Source: an uncultured Oscillospiraceae bacterium (GTDB lineage: Bacteria; Bacillota_A; Clostridia; Oscillospirales; Oscillospiraceae). Taken from it: a stretch of 38,457 nt of DNA. A program made the translations under genes and the position numbers. Position 1 is the first letter of the stretch. Each line of letters opens with the position of its first letter. Below are positions 7,130 to 14,800 of the stretch, piece after piece. The notes under the pieces are model-generated. The model worked only from the letters and a program-made list of their open reading frames with translations. It was not told the origin of the DNA and made no database searches. Where the stretch lies: NCBI GenBank assembly GCA_900762245.1, contig CAAFFR010000176.1:1-38457 (forward strand), written 5' to 3'.

Positions 7130-8428
7130 TTACAGGTATATTTTCCGGATCACATAGATCCCAACGAAGCCCCTCACTCTGGATTCGCCCCGTTTCAGTT
7201 TGTTGGTCTGCTCCAAATTGTATTGGTCAGCGTGCTGTTTCAGATAAGCAGAGAAGGTCCGCATGGCCAGCGGATTCTCTGCGTTCTCCCGACACCAGAG
7301 TTTGTATACCTCGTACAGCTCCGTGGTGCTGGCATCGTAATCCGCCTTGAATCCGATATAGCCCTCGGATTTTAGGAAATCCACAATATTGTTGCCGTCA
7401 GAAATCGCTTCATCCATGTTCTCCTTTGCCCTCTGGCTGATGGTGAATCGGTAGTCATTGGCAATCAGCCGCTGCAGCCCTTCCAGTGCCCACAGGAAGA
7501 TCCCTTCCAGCGCTGCACACATTTTCTCGGCCAGATAGGGATCGTCAACCCGGTCTACAGGCTTGTCTCTGGTAGTTAGAATGATCTGCCGCCGGTAAAA
7601 GCCCTGACTGCGGTCATAGAGAGATTGCAAATTTCCATTACCTAACCCCAGAAACCGCACTCTCAAATCTCCCTGATAACTCTGTTCTCCCTTGCGTTCC
7701 AGATCCATAGGAAGCTCTGCGGTGATGATAGCTTTCAGGTGATTGGTCTGGGACAGGGCCTCCAGCTTCATGTCATCGTCCAGTAACAGCAGCTGGTGCT
7801 CCAGATCCGCCCGGGCGAAGGGGCTGCTTTCGATTTTGGCAATGGAGCCGGTGTTCATGTTGCTGCCCAGCAGTGCCCGGAGGACGATGCCCAGTCGGCT
7901 CTTTCCCTCACCGCCCTTGCCGATAATCATCAGCATCTTCTGGGCCTTGGTGGTGGGGATGAGACAGTAGCCGAAGTATTCCTGCACCGTCAGAATATCC
8001 TCCGGCAGCAAAAGGTCATTTAAGTACCGCAGCCAAGTGACGGGAATGGGTGCGGTAACATTGTAGCTAACCGGCAGTCGGTTCCGGCAGAATTCTTTTT
8101 CCTCGGAATAGCTGCCATCCAGGAAAACTGTTCCGTTGGCAACATGGATGCGGTCGGTCTGAAAGGGCGGTGGTTCTGCTTCACATTCCAGTTTCAGAAC
8201 ACCTATTAGGTTCTTTACCTTCTTGGAAACCCCGGTGGTCACATGATCCTTGATCTCTTCATAGATCATCCGCTGGATGGTATCTTCTGAAATGCGGCCA
8301 TCCACATTGAAGAAATTTCCGCTGATACATTTCACAGGATGCTTTTCCAGAAACCCCCGACAGAAAGCAACCTCATTCAGCCTCTTGTCCTGAAACCAGT
8401 CCGGCGCTGTCATCATTTCCTCTGGCAT
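7130..8428 (-). CDS. D5/P4-type replicative helicase (SF3-like)
   Basis: A 432-residue protein of the phage/plasmid primase-helicase class. The C-terminal ATPase domain has a Walker A box GKGGEGKS (residues 170-177), a Walker B-like LLLLDDDM, and a downstream sensor region (RFLGLGNGNLQSLYDRSQGF). The N-terminal part corresponds to the D5_N linker. Its start overlaps the end of the CHC2 primase gene by 56 nt and has its own AAGGAGG, so primase and helicase activities are split over two genes. Probably unwinds the excised element for replication. Confidence 0.85.
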   Translation of the reverse strand: MPEEMMTAPDWFQDKRLNEVAFCRGFLEKHPVKCISGNFFNVDGRISEDTIQRMIYEEIKDHVTTGVSKKVKNLIGVLKLECEAEPPPFQTDRIHVANGTVFLDGSYSEEKEFCRNRLPVSYNVTAPIPVTWLRYLNDLLLPEDILTVQEYFGYCLIPTTKAQKMLMIIGKGGEGKSRLGIVLRALLGSNMNTGSIAKIESSPFARADLEHQLLLLDDDMKLEALSQTNHLKAIITAELPMDLERKGEQSYQGDLRVRFLGLGNGNLQSLYDRSQGFYRRQIILTTRDKPVDRVDDPYLAEKMCAALEGIFLWALEGLQRLIANDYRFTISQRAKENMDEAISDGNNIVDFLKSEGYIGFKADYDASTTELYEVYKLWCRENAENPLAMRTFSAYLKQHADQYNLEQTNKLKRGESRVRGFVGIYVIRKIYL

Positions 8429-9002
8429 CTCTGACCTCCTTTCTCAGCTGCTCCTGCACATGGCGGATGATCCTTTTTTCCAATAAATAATCCACCATGG
8501 AAACCCTTTCTTCTAAGCTGCCCACAGTCAGACAGTCCAGAAAGTAGTCCACAGTGGATAATTCTTTTGTGGCCTCCACGAAGCTCAGATCCCAGTCATT
8601 GCAGCCAGGCTCCGGCGCATATTGTTTTCTCCAATGTTCCAGTATCCGATACCATTGGGAAAGAACGCTGATGCACAGCTGCTCATCCTCCCGGAATCTT
8701 CGGATGTGGGGATTGGGCGGGGTATAATCTTCGGCTACGCCATTTGGATCAATGCCGTAATCCTGTGCCAGCTTCTTTGCTGCAGAGTAACCATCCACAC
8801 CCAGAATATGGGCAGTTAAGTCAATGACATCACCCGAAGCGCCGCAGGCGTGGCAGTAATAGCGATCCCCCAGCTGTAGGCTGGGATGGTGGTCATCATG
8901 GAAGGGACACAGTGCCATGCCGGATCGGCTGACCTGCATCCCATGATCTCTGGCAGCCTGGATCGCTGGAACGACTGCCTTGACCTGTTGAAACAAATTC
9001 AT
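8373..9002 (-). CDS. CHC2 zinc-finger primase-like protein
   Basis: A 209-residue protein with an N-terminal CHC2 zinc finger (C32, H35, C50, C53 in CPFHDDHHPS...YYCHACGASGD) typical of DnaG-type primases. The region after residue 90 does not show a clear TOPRIM core and may instead contact the helicase encoded immediately downstream. It belongs to the replication operon VLP protein-primase-helicase. Confidence 0.85.
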   Translation of the reverse strand: MNLFQQVKAVVPAIQAARDHGMQVSRSGMALCPFHDDHHPSLQLGDRYYCHACGASGDVIDLTAHILGVDGYSAAKKLAQDYGIDPNGVAEDYTPPNPHIRRFREDEQLCISVLSQWYRILEHWRKQYAPEPGCNDWDLSFVEATKELSTVDYFLDCLTVGSLEERVSMVDYLLEKRIIRHVQEQLRKEVRDARGNDDSAGLVSGQEAE

Positions 9003-9017
9003 TTTCTTACCTCCTTC

Positions 9018-9344
9018 TTATGTAGATTTTTTCTTTCGTGCTTTTCTGGAACATTCATCCGAACAATACTTGCGTCTGCTGCTCTTAGGGAACCGCTTGC
9101 CGCAGACAGGACACTGCTTACTCTCCACATCTGTGAGAGCTGCTTCCAGATCCGGGTCATTGGGCAGCACTGCATTGCGGAAATAACTGCACATGGAATT
9201 GGAGCAGTATTCCTTTTGCAGCATGTAGCAATCGCCCATATACAGGCATCCCAGTTTGCAGTCATAGTTGGCACAGTGGTTATGCACCAGTGACCGGATC
9301 GCTTTCTTCTCACCTCTGGTCAGCTCTCTGCTTTCAATGCTCAT
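9018..9344 (-). CDS. Cysteine-rich VLP domain protein
   Basis: A 108-residue protein with 13 cysteines. The N-terminal half carries HNHCANYDCKLGCLYMGDC, and the conserved VLP tripeptide appears in RNAVLPNDPDLEAAL. The C-terminal part has a CPVCGKRF...KYCSDECSRKAR zinc finger. This matches the cysteine-rich VLP family common on clostridial mobile elements, of unknown function and probably DNA-binding. AAGGAGG sets the ATG. It is the first true gene of the leftward replication operon and overlaps a short upstream leader ORF by ATGA. Confidence 0.8.
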   Translation of the reverse strand: MSIESRELTRGEKKAIRSLVHNHCANYDCKLGCLYMGDCYMLQKEYCSNSMCSYFRNAVLPNDPDLEAALTDVESKQCPVCGKRFPKSSRRKYCSDECSRKARKKKST

Positions 9345-9400
9345 TGGCAAAACCTCCTTCCTTTGAAAATGACGAAAGGGATGTACCCGCTCAGGCACAT
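9341..9400 (-). CDS. Possible 19-residue leader peptide of the replication operon
   Basis: Reading frame MCLSGYIPFVIFKGRRFCQ, with an AGAGAGGG site immediately upstream and its stop overlapping the start of the VLP gene (ATGA). Its start codon lies in the stem of a terminator-like hairpin. Translation could therefore govern read-through into the operon. Inferred; too short for similarity. Confidence 0.35.
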   Translation of the reverse strand: MCLSGYIPFVIFKGRRFCQ

Positions 9401-9610
9401 CCCTCTCTTACTACTATTATGCTGGATTTTGGAAAAATCCTAAAAATCGCCGGACAGCTCAAAACCGTTCCTCCGGACAAGCTCCAAAACCCGGACATAA
9501 TAAAGGAGCGTTGCACCACACATCGCTCCTCTTACTTATATTATGTGCAAATTCAGAAAACTCCTAATTATTCCCGGACAAGTCAAAACCGATCCGGCGG
9601 ACAAGACTGG
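9371..9610. repeat. Two tandem imperfect control repeats with CGGACA iterons
   Basis: Two units of about 120 bp each contain, in the leftward direction, a CGGACA pair, a CATAAT -10-like box, an AGTAAGAG segment and a hairpin with a T-rich tail. The hairpins are 9377-9384 with 9397-9404, and 9504-9510 with 9524-9530. CGGACA occurs at 9451, 9474, 9492, 9575 and 9598. This fits an origin/control region of the replication operon, or tandem short regulatory transcripts. Confidence 0.55.
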
Positions 9611-9628
9611 TTGTAAAAGTCAAGATGG

Positions 9629-9657
9629 TTGACTATGAATATCACTCGTACTATAAT
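9629..9657 (+). promoter_or_regulatory. Promoter of the rightward operon of the element
   Basis: TTGACT (9629-9634) and TATAAT (9652-9657) are spaced by 17 nt. The 120-nt leader that follows contains two small stem-loops, GTTGA/TCAAC and a 9-bp GTGCAGTCC/GGACTGCAC stem at 9706-9731, neither with a U-tract. Confidence 0.75.
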
Positions 9658-9784
9658 ATAAAATTACATACTTGTTGAGCTATCAACGAATGAGAAAAAT
9701 AAAAAGTGCAGTCCAATAAAACGGACTGCACAGATGTTATATTGTTATTGCAAAAAAATTTGAAACCAAGCGAGGTGGAAAACG

Positions 9785-10903
9785 ATGGAAACCAGAAATG
9801 ATGATTACTCCGCACTGACCCTGGACTTCTGGGATAATGAGGTGATATACGGAGGCAAAAGCTATAAAGCAGGCAGTATTGCCTGTGATGCGCTGAACAT
9901 TTCTGCGGACGTGATCACGCAGCTGAATACCTACAGCAGAAACTTAAATCTGCTTCTCGGCAGCTTCAACACTGGAAAAGGAGATGCAAAGCTGCTGCCT
10001 GTTGCGAAGCAGAGCGCGCTGAAAATTTTGAGTCTGATTATTCAGCATGAACCGTTCTCCTATATGGATCTGAGAATGTGTAAAGAGCAGATTGATACCT
10101 GCTTCACTGTAGATGCTCTGAAAGTGGCCAACGCATATATTTCTGCCCAGCACGCCGGAAAGCTGACAGAGTCTTTGGAGAAGAAGTATGAAAACGGCGC
10201 AAGCCTTATTAAACTCACCAAACTGCTGGCTAACCTGGGCTTCTCTCTGGAAGGGTTTCAGAAAACCATGATCCCTTTTGCTATGAAGATCCATGAAGCA
10301 GATGAGCGGAAGGCCACCGGCTATGCGGAAATCTTTGATGAAAATTTCCCTTCTGAAATTACCTTTGAGGATGCCGGCGGCTGGATGTCCCTGACCAATG
10401 CGACGATCCAGTACAGGACGATCATGCACCCAAAGAAGGGACATTCGGTGCTTGTAAAGCGGATGCACTATGTTACTTTTGTAGGACTGTTTCGCAGCGA
10501 TCTTTTTGAGGGACTGCGGTGCGGTCATGGACCCCGACTGTGCCCGGTGTGCAAGCGGTGGTTCCTGACCACCAACGGCTACAACACAAAATACTGCGGT
10601 AGAGTATTTCCTGGGCATCCTCACGGCTGGACCTGCACCACCATCGGCAGCCGGGAAATGGAAAAGGAAAAAGCAGAAGACACCGTGATTACTGTTATAT
10701 ATAACCGCCGGTTGGATTCCATTCACAAAGCAATCCGCAGAGGAACGATTTCAAAAGGGCAGGGCGAGATTGAACTTCGCTTGGCGGAAGGAAAGAGAGC
10801 GAAAGCATTCGAGAATACCGGGTATGCCTTGACCGCATACGAAAAAGAAATGACAGCAGAAAATATACATGCTGAAGCCAGAGAGATTCTGGAACAAAAA
10901 TAA
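9785..10903 (+). CDS. Mobile-element protein with C-terminal zinc finger (DUF6076-like)
   Basis: A 372-residue cytoplasmic protein. The N-terminal 200 residues are mostly helical without a recognised motif. Around residues 255-285 is a treble-clef type zinc site, LCPVCKRWFLTTNGYNTKYC followed by a further Cys (GWTC), resembling the CGNR/DUF6076 type. The C-terminus is a charged helix. AGGTGG lies upstream of the ATG. It is followed 21 nt later by the sigma-like gene, so the two form a rightward operon divergent from the replication operon. Function unknown; a DNA-binding or regulatory role is likely. Confidence 0.55.
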   Translation: METRNDDYSALTLDFWDNEVIYGGKSYKAGSIACDALNISADVITQLNTYSRNLNLLLGSFNTGKGDAKLLPVAKQSALKILSLIIQHEPFSYMDLRMCKEQIDTCFTVDALKVANAYISAQHAGKLTESLEKKYENGASLIKLTKLLANLGFSLEGFQKTMIPFAMKIHEADERKATGYAEIFDENFPSEITFEDAGGWMSLTNATIQYRTIMHPKKGHSVLVKRMHYVTFVGLFRSDLFEGLRCGHGPRLCPVCKRWFLTTNGYNTKYCGRVFPGHPHGWTCTTIGSREMEKEKAEDTVITVIYNRRLDSIHKAIRRGTISKGQGEIELRLAEGKRAKAFENTGYALTAYEKEMTAENIHAEAREILEQK

Positions 10904-10924
10904 AATCAAAAGGAGGTGCGGCTC

Positions 10925-12097
10925 ATGGAAGCAGAATTCAAATGCAGTCTGGAAGAATATCGTCCCAAATACAGTTTCAAAGTAATGCGTACCGGTCTGA
11001 CCACAGAGGAAGTGGGGCGCATCTTCCAGCTGGCACCCACTCCGCCCAAAACCGAAAAACTGAATGACCATCTAATCAACGCGGTCACAGAAAAGGACTA
11101 TAAACATTTCTTCTTTTTCCTCCACTACTATGAGCGCAGGCTCAACCGGGCAATCAAACGATTCCGCACACTGGGCAGTGACCTTCGCTATGACCCGGAG
11201 CATTTTCTGGATCTGAAGCTGGCCTGTGTGGAGATGATGTATGAGAAGTTGCCCCAGTACGATCCTGGCAAGGGAGCGACCTTCCCGACCTATGTTCATC
11301 ATGATCTGCGAAATGCCATGCTGGAAATCTGCCAAAGGGATGAATCATGGACAATGGATTCTTTGGACCAATACAAGGGTATCCGCAGCGCGGCGTTCAT
11401 CTCCAATAACTTCCCAAATGCCAGAGAGGAATTTGCGCAGCGAAATAAATGCAGTTTGAAAACGGCAGACCGATTCATACGGGAAGCACGGACGCTGCAC
11501 GCACGGCAGCAGCTCCATTACGAAAAGGACAACGGTGAGGAAACCGAAATCAGATGGCCCGGACGTTCCTGGGACTTCGTGAAAATCATTACCGATGCCG
11601 AGATGCACATGGCGGTCCGGCAGGCATTTGAAAAACTGTCTGCCCAGGACCGATACTTTCTGGAAAAGCGCAACGGCGTCTGCATGACCTGCGGCCACGT
11701 GAAAAAGAAAAAGGAATGTTTGACTTTTGACAAGCTGGGCGCACGGTACAACATCATCACAGAGGACGGTGCGGAGAAAGCATACCGAAAGGCGGTGGAG
11801 CGTTTGGCGATCCAGATGACAGAAGACGGTGCGATTCGGACAGTAAAGATAAAACTAAAATCCACGACCAAAAGCAAAAAGAAAATCGCCTCAGCAGTCT
11901 ATGAATATCAGGCAGACTGCGACGGCGACTGGGGCGAGATTTATTTTGATTTTGAAAAAGGCAGCCACTATATTCACCGGCTTGCCGACTGGGATACCAC
12001 CAAAAGCAATCTGTACTCAAAGCGTGTCATTGCATTTATTTCACAGCAGGACAGCGAGAATCTTCCGAAAGAAAAGTTGATTGCGTTTGAAAAGTAA
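10925..12097 (+). CDS. Sigma-70-like protein with an extra C-terminal domain
   Basis: A 390-residue protein. Residues 35-130 resemble sigma region 2: repeated helices, then YDPGKGATFPTYVHHDLRNAM, the usual place of a YDP-KG-F-TY motif. Residues about 220-300 resemble region 4 (AFEKLSAQDRYFLEKRNG ... AYRKAVERL), interrupted by a cysteine segment CMTCGHVKKKKEC. A further 95 residues follow that are not part of known sigma factors. An AAAGGAGG site fixes the ATG rather than the upstream GTG. It may direct RNA polymerase to promoters of the element, but catalytic proof is absent and it could act only as a regulator. Confidence 0.55.
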   Translation: MEAEFKCSLEEYRPKYSFKVMRTGLTTEEVGRIFQLAPTPPKTEKLNDHLINAVTEKDYKHFFFFLHYYERRLNRAIKRFRTLGSDLRYDPEHFLDLKLACVEMMYEKLPQYDPGKGATFPTYVHHDLRNAMLEICQRDESWTMDSLDQYKGIRSAAFISNNFPNAREEFAQRNKCSLKTADRFIREARTLHARQQLHYEKDNGEETEIRWPGRSWDFVKIITDAEMHMAVRQAFEKLSAQDRYFLEKRNGVCMTCGHVKKKKECLTFDKLGARYNIITEDGAEKAYRKAVERLAIQMTEDGAIRTVKIKLKSTTKSKKKIASAVYEYQADCDGDWGEIYFDFEKGSHYIHRLADWDTTKSNLYSKRVIAFISQQDSENLPKEKLIAFEK

Positions 12098-12130
12098 CGA
12101 GCAAGAATTACGAAACGGAAGATGGAGAAC

Positions 12131-12158
12131 GGGGAGTGCGTTCGACCATTTACTCCCC
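12131..12158. terminator. Stem-loop after the sigma-like gene
   Basis: A 7-bp perfect stem, GGGGAGT / ACTCCCC, with a 14-nt loop lies 33 nt beyond the stop codon. There is no clear U-tract, so it is a weak terminator candidate or an RNA stabiliser. Confidence 0.35.
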
Positions 12159-12226
12159 CGGTGATGCAGCTCCGTTCCAAAAATCTGCACACAGATTTTC
12201 TCCACTGCGCTACATCACCTACACCC

Positions 12227-12294
12227 GAACAGCCGGATTTTGTATATGAGAAAATACAGATTTGACCATCTGTATATACAAAATCCGCCTGTTC
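12227..12294. repeat. Long inverted repeat able to form a cruciform
   Basis: Two 21-bp arms (12227-12247 and 12274-12294) differ at one position, and between them is a further 6-bp hairpin, ACAGAT/ATCTGT (12256-12273). The structure sits 70 bp from the oriT nick site and is not followed by a U-tract. It may be a DNA hairpin recognised during mobilisation or second-strand synthesis. Confidence 0.75.
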
Positions 12295-12361
12295 TGCAGC
12301 CACTGGAAATGGTGTGTTCTGTAAGCAAACACCCCCTTTCCAGCGTCAGCGGTCGCAAAAG

Positions 12362-12377
12362 GTCTAACACACTAGAC
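12362..12377 (-). other. oriT: oriT of MobV type with nick site
   Basis: On the minus strand this reads GTCTAGTGTGTTAGAC. It contains TAGTGTGTTA, the nick sequence TAGTGTG/TTA established for pMV158-type MobV relaxases, inside a 5-bp inverted repeat GTCTA/TAGAC. The predicted nick is between minus-strand positions 12368 and 12367. The same element encodes a MobV relaxase, so enzyme and site match. Confidence 0.85.
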
Positions 12378-12642
12378 TTTATTGCCATAAAATCGTGTGC
12401 CACGAAACCTCTGGTTTCATTGGATGCTTCCTGCCACGGGAACGCTGTCCCCATTGGATTCCCCAGCCAACAGGACGTTTTCACCCCTATTGGAAACCCG
12501 GAACCGCTTAGGCTCAAGCCAAAGCGCCATGCTTTCCGCATGGCAAAGGGAATCACCTTCCCTTTGGAAACCTAACTGTTTTCCTATGCAAGTGGCGCGC
12601 CAAATTGAAAAAATCCAATTTTCGCCCATTGCCCGGAAAACA

Positions 12643-12693
12643 AAAAATCCCTCAGACCTCATCTGATACAAAGATGAAGTCTGAGGGATTTTT
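12643..12693. terminator. Strong bidirectional terminator between the element and larC
   Basis: A 15-bp perfect stem (12643-12657 with 12679-12693) extends by a second 6-bp stem after one mismatch. T-runs flank both sides, so it can stop transcripts in both directions. For the lar operon it lies about 160 nt beyond the larC stop codon. Confidence 0.85.
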
Positions 12694-12852
12694 CAATGCC
12701 GCACGAATAAAAACGGAAGCAATTCGCGCGGCACGCAGCGGCGATGATGTGGGAACACTTACCCGTGTCCCCAAGAAAGTGGAGTACGTTTATACTGCCA
12801 AATCGCATTCTACTTGGGCGCGGTTCCGCTTTGATAACGGGGATTATGCAGA
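12694..12852 (+). other. Short stretch with protein-like open frame, possible gene remnant
   Basis: A rightward frame reads through this region with a plausible composition (residues KKVEYVYTAKSHSTWARFRF, then DNGDYADYRM) but has no ribosome binding site. Its only nearby ATG lies inside the terminator stem, and its tail runs antisense into larC. It may be the leftover of a gene cut by insertion or deletion. No function is assigned. Confidence 0.25.
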
Positions 12853-14049
12853 TTACAGAATGCCTTGCACTTGTTGTATAGAGATTCCTTCTTTTCTTGC
12901 AATCTCAGCCAGGTCTTCATATTCTGGCTTACTGCGCTCCACGCCATAGCCGGAGGAGATCTTCCTGCGAACAGGGCCATAGGGTGTCTGCACCGTTTCC
13001 ATGCGGCGCTCCAGGGTGTAGCGGTTGAAGGTGTTTTCCCGGATGCCCAGGGTGGTGGTATGTTTGAAGATCTGGTGAACCAGCATTTCCTTGTCTTTCT
13101 GCTTGCACAGAATCGTCAGCAAAATACCGGGACGGTTCTTTTTCATGCCAATGGCGGTGGTGTACACATCCAGCGCACCGGCGGCGAACAGCTGCTCCAT
13201 GGCAAAGCCGATTTCCTCACCGGTCATGTCGTCTAAGTTGCAGGAAAGCTCCGCAATGGTATCGGTCTTTTCGTTGTTGCTGCCCAGCATGGCCCGGACG
13301 CAGTTGGCGGCAGGGAAGTCCTTCTTGCCCATGCCGTAGCCGATTCTTAAAGTTGACATAACTTCCTGCTTGCCGAACTGCTGAACGAAGTGCTTCAGCA
13401 GCGCCGCACCGGTGGGGGTACACAGCTCGCCCCGGATCTCGCCGCCGTAGGTGGGGACACCCTGAAGGATGTACGCCGTGGCGGGAGCGGGGACCGGCAA
13501 AATACCGTGGGCGCATTTCACCTGACCGCAGCCCACATGGACCGGGGTGGCGGTGATCCTGTCCACATTCAGCTTATCGATCAGATAGCAAACCGCAGCC
13601 ACATCCGCAACAGCATCCATGGTGCCCACCTCGTGGAAGTGGATTTGTTCCACGGGAACGCCGTGAGCGTGGCTTTCCGCCTGGGCAATCAGATCATAAA
13701 CCGCCAGCACATCTTCCCGAACTTTTTCGGAGATGTTCAGATGGGAAATGATATGGGCAATATCCGCCATGCCGCTGTGGTGATGATGTTCATGGGAACG
13801 GGTATGCTCGTGGGAATGCCCGTGGTCGTGGAAATGCTCGTGCTCTTCCACATCCCACACAAACACGTGCATATGGGTGCCGGTGATGCCGCACTTCTGG
13901 GTGATTTCCATGCAAAAGCGGACACCGGGAATGTTCAGATCATTCAACTCCCGGACAATTGCCGCAGGATCGTCGAACAGCTCTACCAGCGCCGCTGTGA
14001 GCATATCCCCGGCGGCGCCCATGCCGCAGTCAAAGTGTAAAATTCTCAT
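12853..14049 (-). CDS. larC: LarC, nickel insertion enzyme of the nickel-pincer cofactor pathway
   Basis: A 398-residue cyclometallase that inserts Ni into the bis-thiocarboxylate pyridinium nucleotide to form the nickel-pincer nucleotide. The N-terminal HFDCGMGAAGDML is the family signature. A histidine-rich loop at residues 70-91 (HEHFHDHGHSHEHTRSHEHH) is typical of the nickel-handling part. In lactobacilli larC is split into larC1/larC2 and joined by a programmed frameshift; here it is one uninterrupted frame. The ATG has GGAGGG upstream and overlaps the larB stop by 4 nt. Confidence 0.94.
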   Translation of the reverse strand: MRILHFDCGMGAAGDMLTAALVELFDDPAAIVRELNDLNIPGVRFCMEITQKCGITGTHMHVFVWDVEEHEHFHDHGHSHEHTRSHEHHHHSGMADIAHIISHLNISEKVREDVLAVYDLIAQAESHAHGVPVEQIHFHEVGTMDAVADVAAVCYLIDKLNVDRITATPVHVGCGQVKCAHGILPVPAPATAYILQGVPTYGGEIRGELCTPTGAALLKHFVQQFGKQEVMSTLRIGYGMGKKDFPAANCVRAMLGSNNEKTDTIAELSCNLDDMTGEEIGFAMEQLFAAGALDVYTTAIGMKKNRPGILLTILCKQKDKEMLVHQIFKHTTTLGIRENTFNRYTLERRMETVQTPYGPVRRKISSGYGVERSKPEYEDLAEIARKEGISIQQVQGIL

Positions 14050-14798
14050 TGCCTGCCCTCCAAATGGTTGATCATACTGGCAAGATAGCCTGCACCGAAG
14101 CCGTTGTCGATATTCACCACCGACACGCCGCTGGCGCAGGAATTGAGCATACTCAGCAACGCAGCCAGTCCGCCGAAAGCCGCCCCGTAGCCCACGCTGG
14201 TGGGTACGGCGATCACCGGGCAGTCCACCAGACCGCCGACTACGCTTGCCAGAGCCCCTTCCATACCGGCAATGGCAATGACAACAGTTGCGTTCATCAG
14301 CTCCTCGGAATGGTTCAGCAGCCGGTGCAGGCCGGAAACGCCCACATCATAAAGACGGATCACTTGGTTTCCGAGGAATTCCGCCGTCAGGGCCGCTTCC
14401 TCCGCAACGGGGATATCACTGGTGCCGCCGGTGGCTACCACGATGGTTCCCATACCGCTGGGCAGGGCCTTTTCTCCGGCAATGGCGATCTTCGCCGTTT
14501 CGTAATAGGTCAAGGGTTTTACGGCGTGGATGGCTTCCGCCTTTTCCTTGTCCAGTCGGGTGATCAGTACATTCTTCTGGCCGTTTTTCTCCATGGTGTC
14601 CAAAATACCGATGATCTGCTCCGGTGTCTTGCCGGAGCCGTAAATCACCTCGTTGGCACCCTGCCGCACCTTCCGGTGCAGGTCAACCTTCGCATAGCCG
14701 ATATCGGCAAAGGGCTGCTGCTTGATCTGCAGCAGGGCATCCTCTACGGAAACACTTCCGTCCCGGACACCCTGTAAAATATGTTTCACATCACTCAT
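14046..14798 (-). CDS. larB: LarB, carboxylase/hydrolase of nickel-pincer nucleotide synthesis
   Basis: A 250-residue protein that carboxylates nicotinic acid adenine dinucleotide and hydrolyses the phosphoanhydride, the first step of the pincer pathway. The C-terminal half is PurE-like, with VVATGGTSDIPVAEEA, IAGMEGALASVVGGL and VPTSVGYGA, the expected family stretches. Length is standard. GGAGGTG lies 9 nt upstream of the ATG. It lies 2 nt after larE and overlaps larC by 4 nt, giving an operon larE-larB-larC. Confidence 0.94.
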   Translation of the reverse strand: MSDVKHILQGVRDGSVSVEDALLQIKQQPFADIGYAKVDLHRKVRQGANEVIYGSGKTPEQIIGILDTMEKNGQKNVLITRLDKEKAEAIHAVKPLTYYETAKIAIAGEKALPSGMGTIVVATGGTSDIPVAEEAALTAEFLGNQVIRLYDVGVSGLHRLLNHSEELMNATVVIAIAGMEGALASVVGGLVDCPVIAVPTSVGYGAAFGGLAALLSMLNSCASGVSVVNIDNGFGAGYLASMINHLEGRQ

Positions 14799-14800
14799 GG

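Larger units (their letters stand above)
2523..12640. mobile_element. Integrative and mobilizable element (MobV type), approximate limits
   Basis: This stretch carries all the parts of an IME: integrase at the left edge, excisionase, ParB-like protein, MobV relaxase with a matching oriT, and a primase/helicase replication module. It lacks a type IV secretion system, so it would depend on a helper conjugative element. The ends are inferred: the left end lies between the tRNA terminator and the integrase, the right end between the oriT and the larC terminator. No convincing direct repeat was found, so the att cores are undefined. Confidence 0.65.

Noticed and set aside
9371..9610. CRISPR array
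   Set aside because: Only two long imperfect units exist, without short identical repeats and regular spacers, and no cas genes are present.
12853..14049. Programmed frameshift in larC
   Set aside because: The reading frame is continuous over both LarC parts, so no frameshift is needed here.
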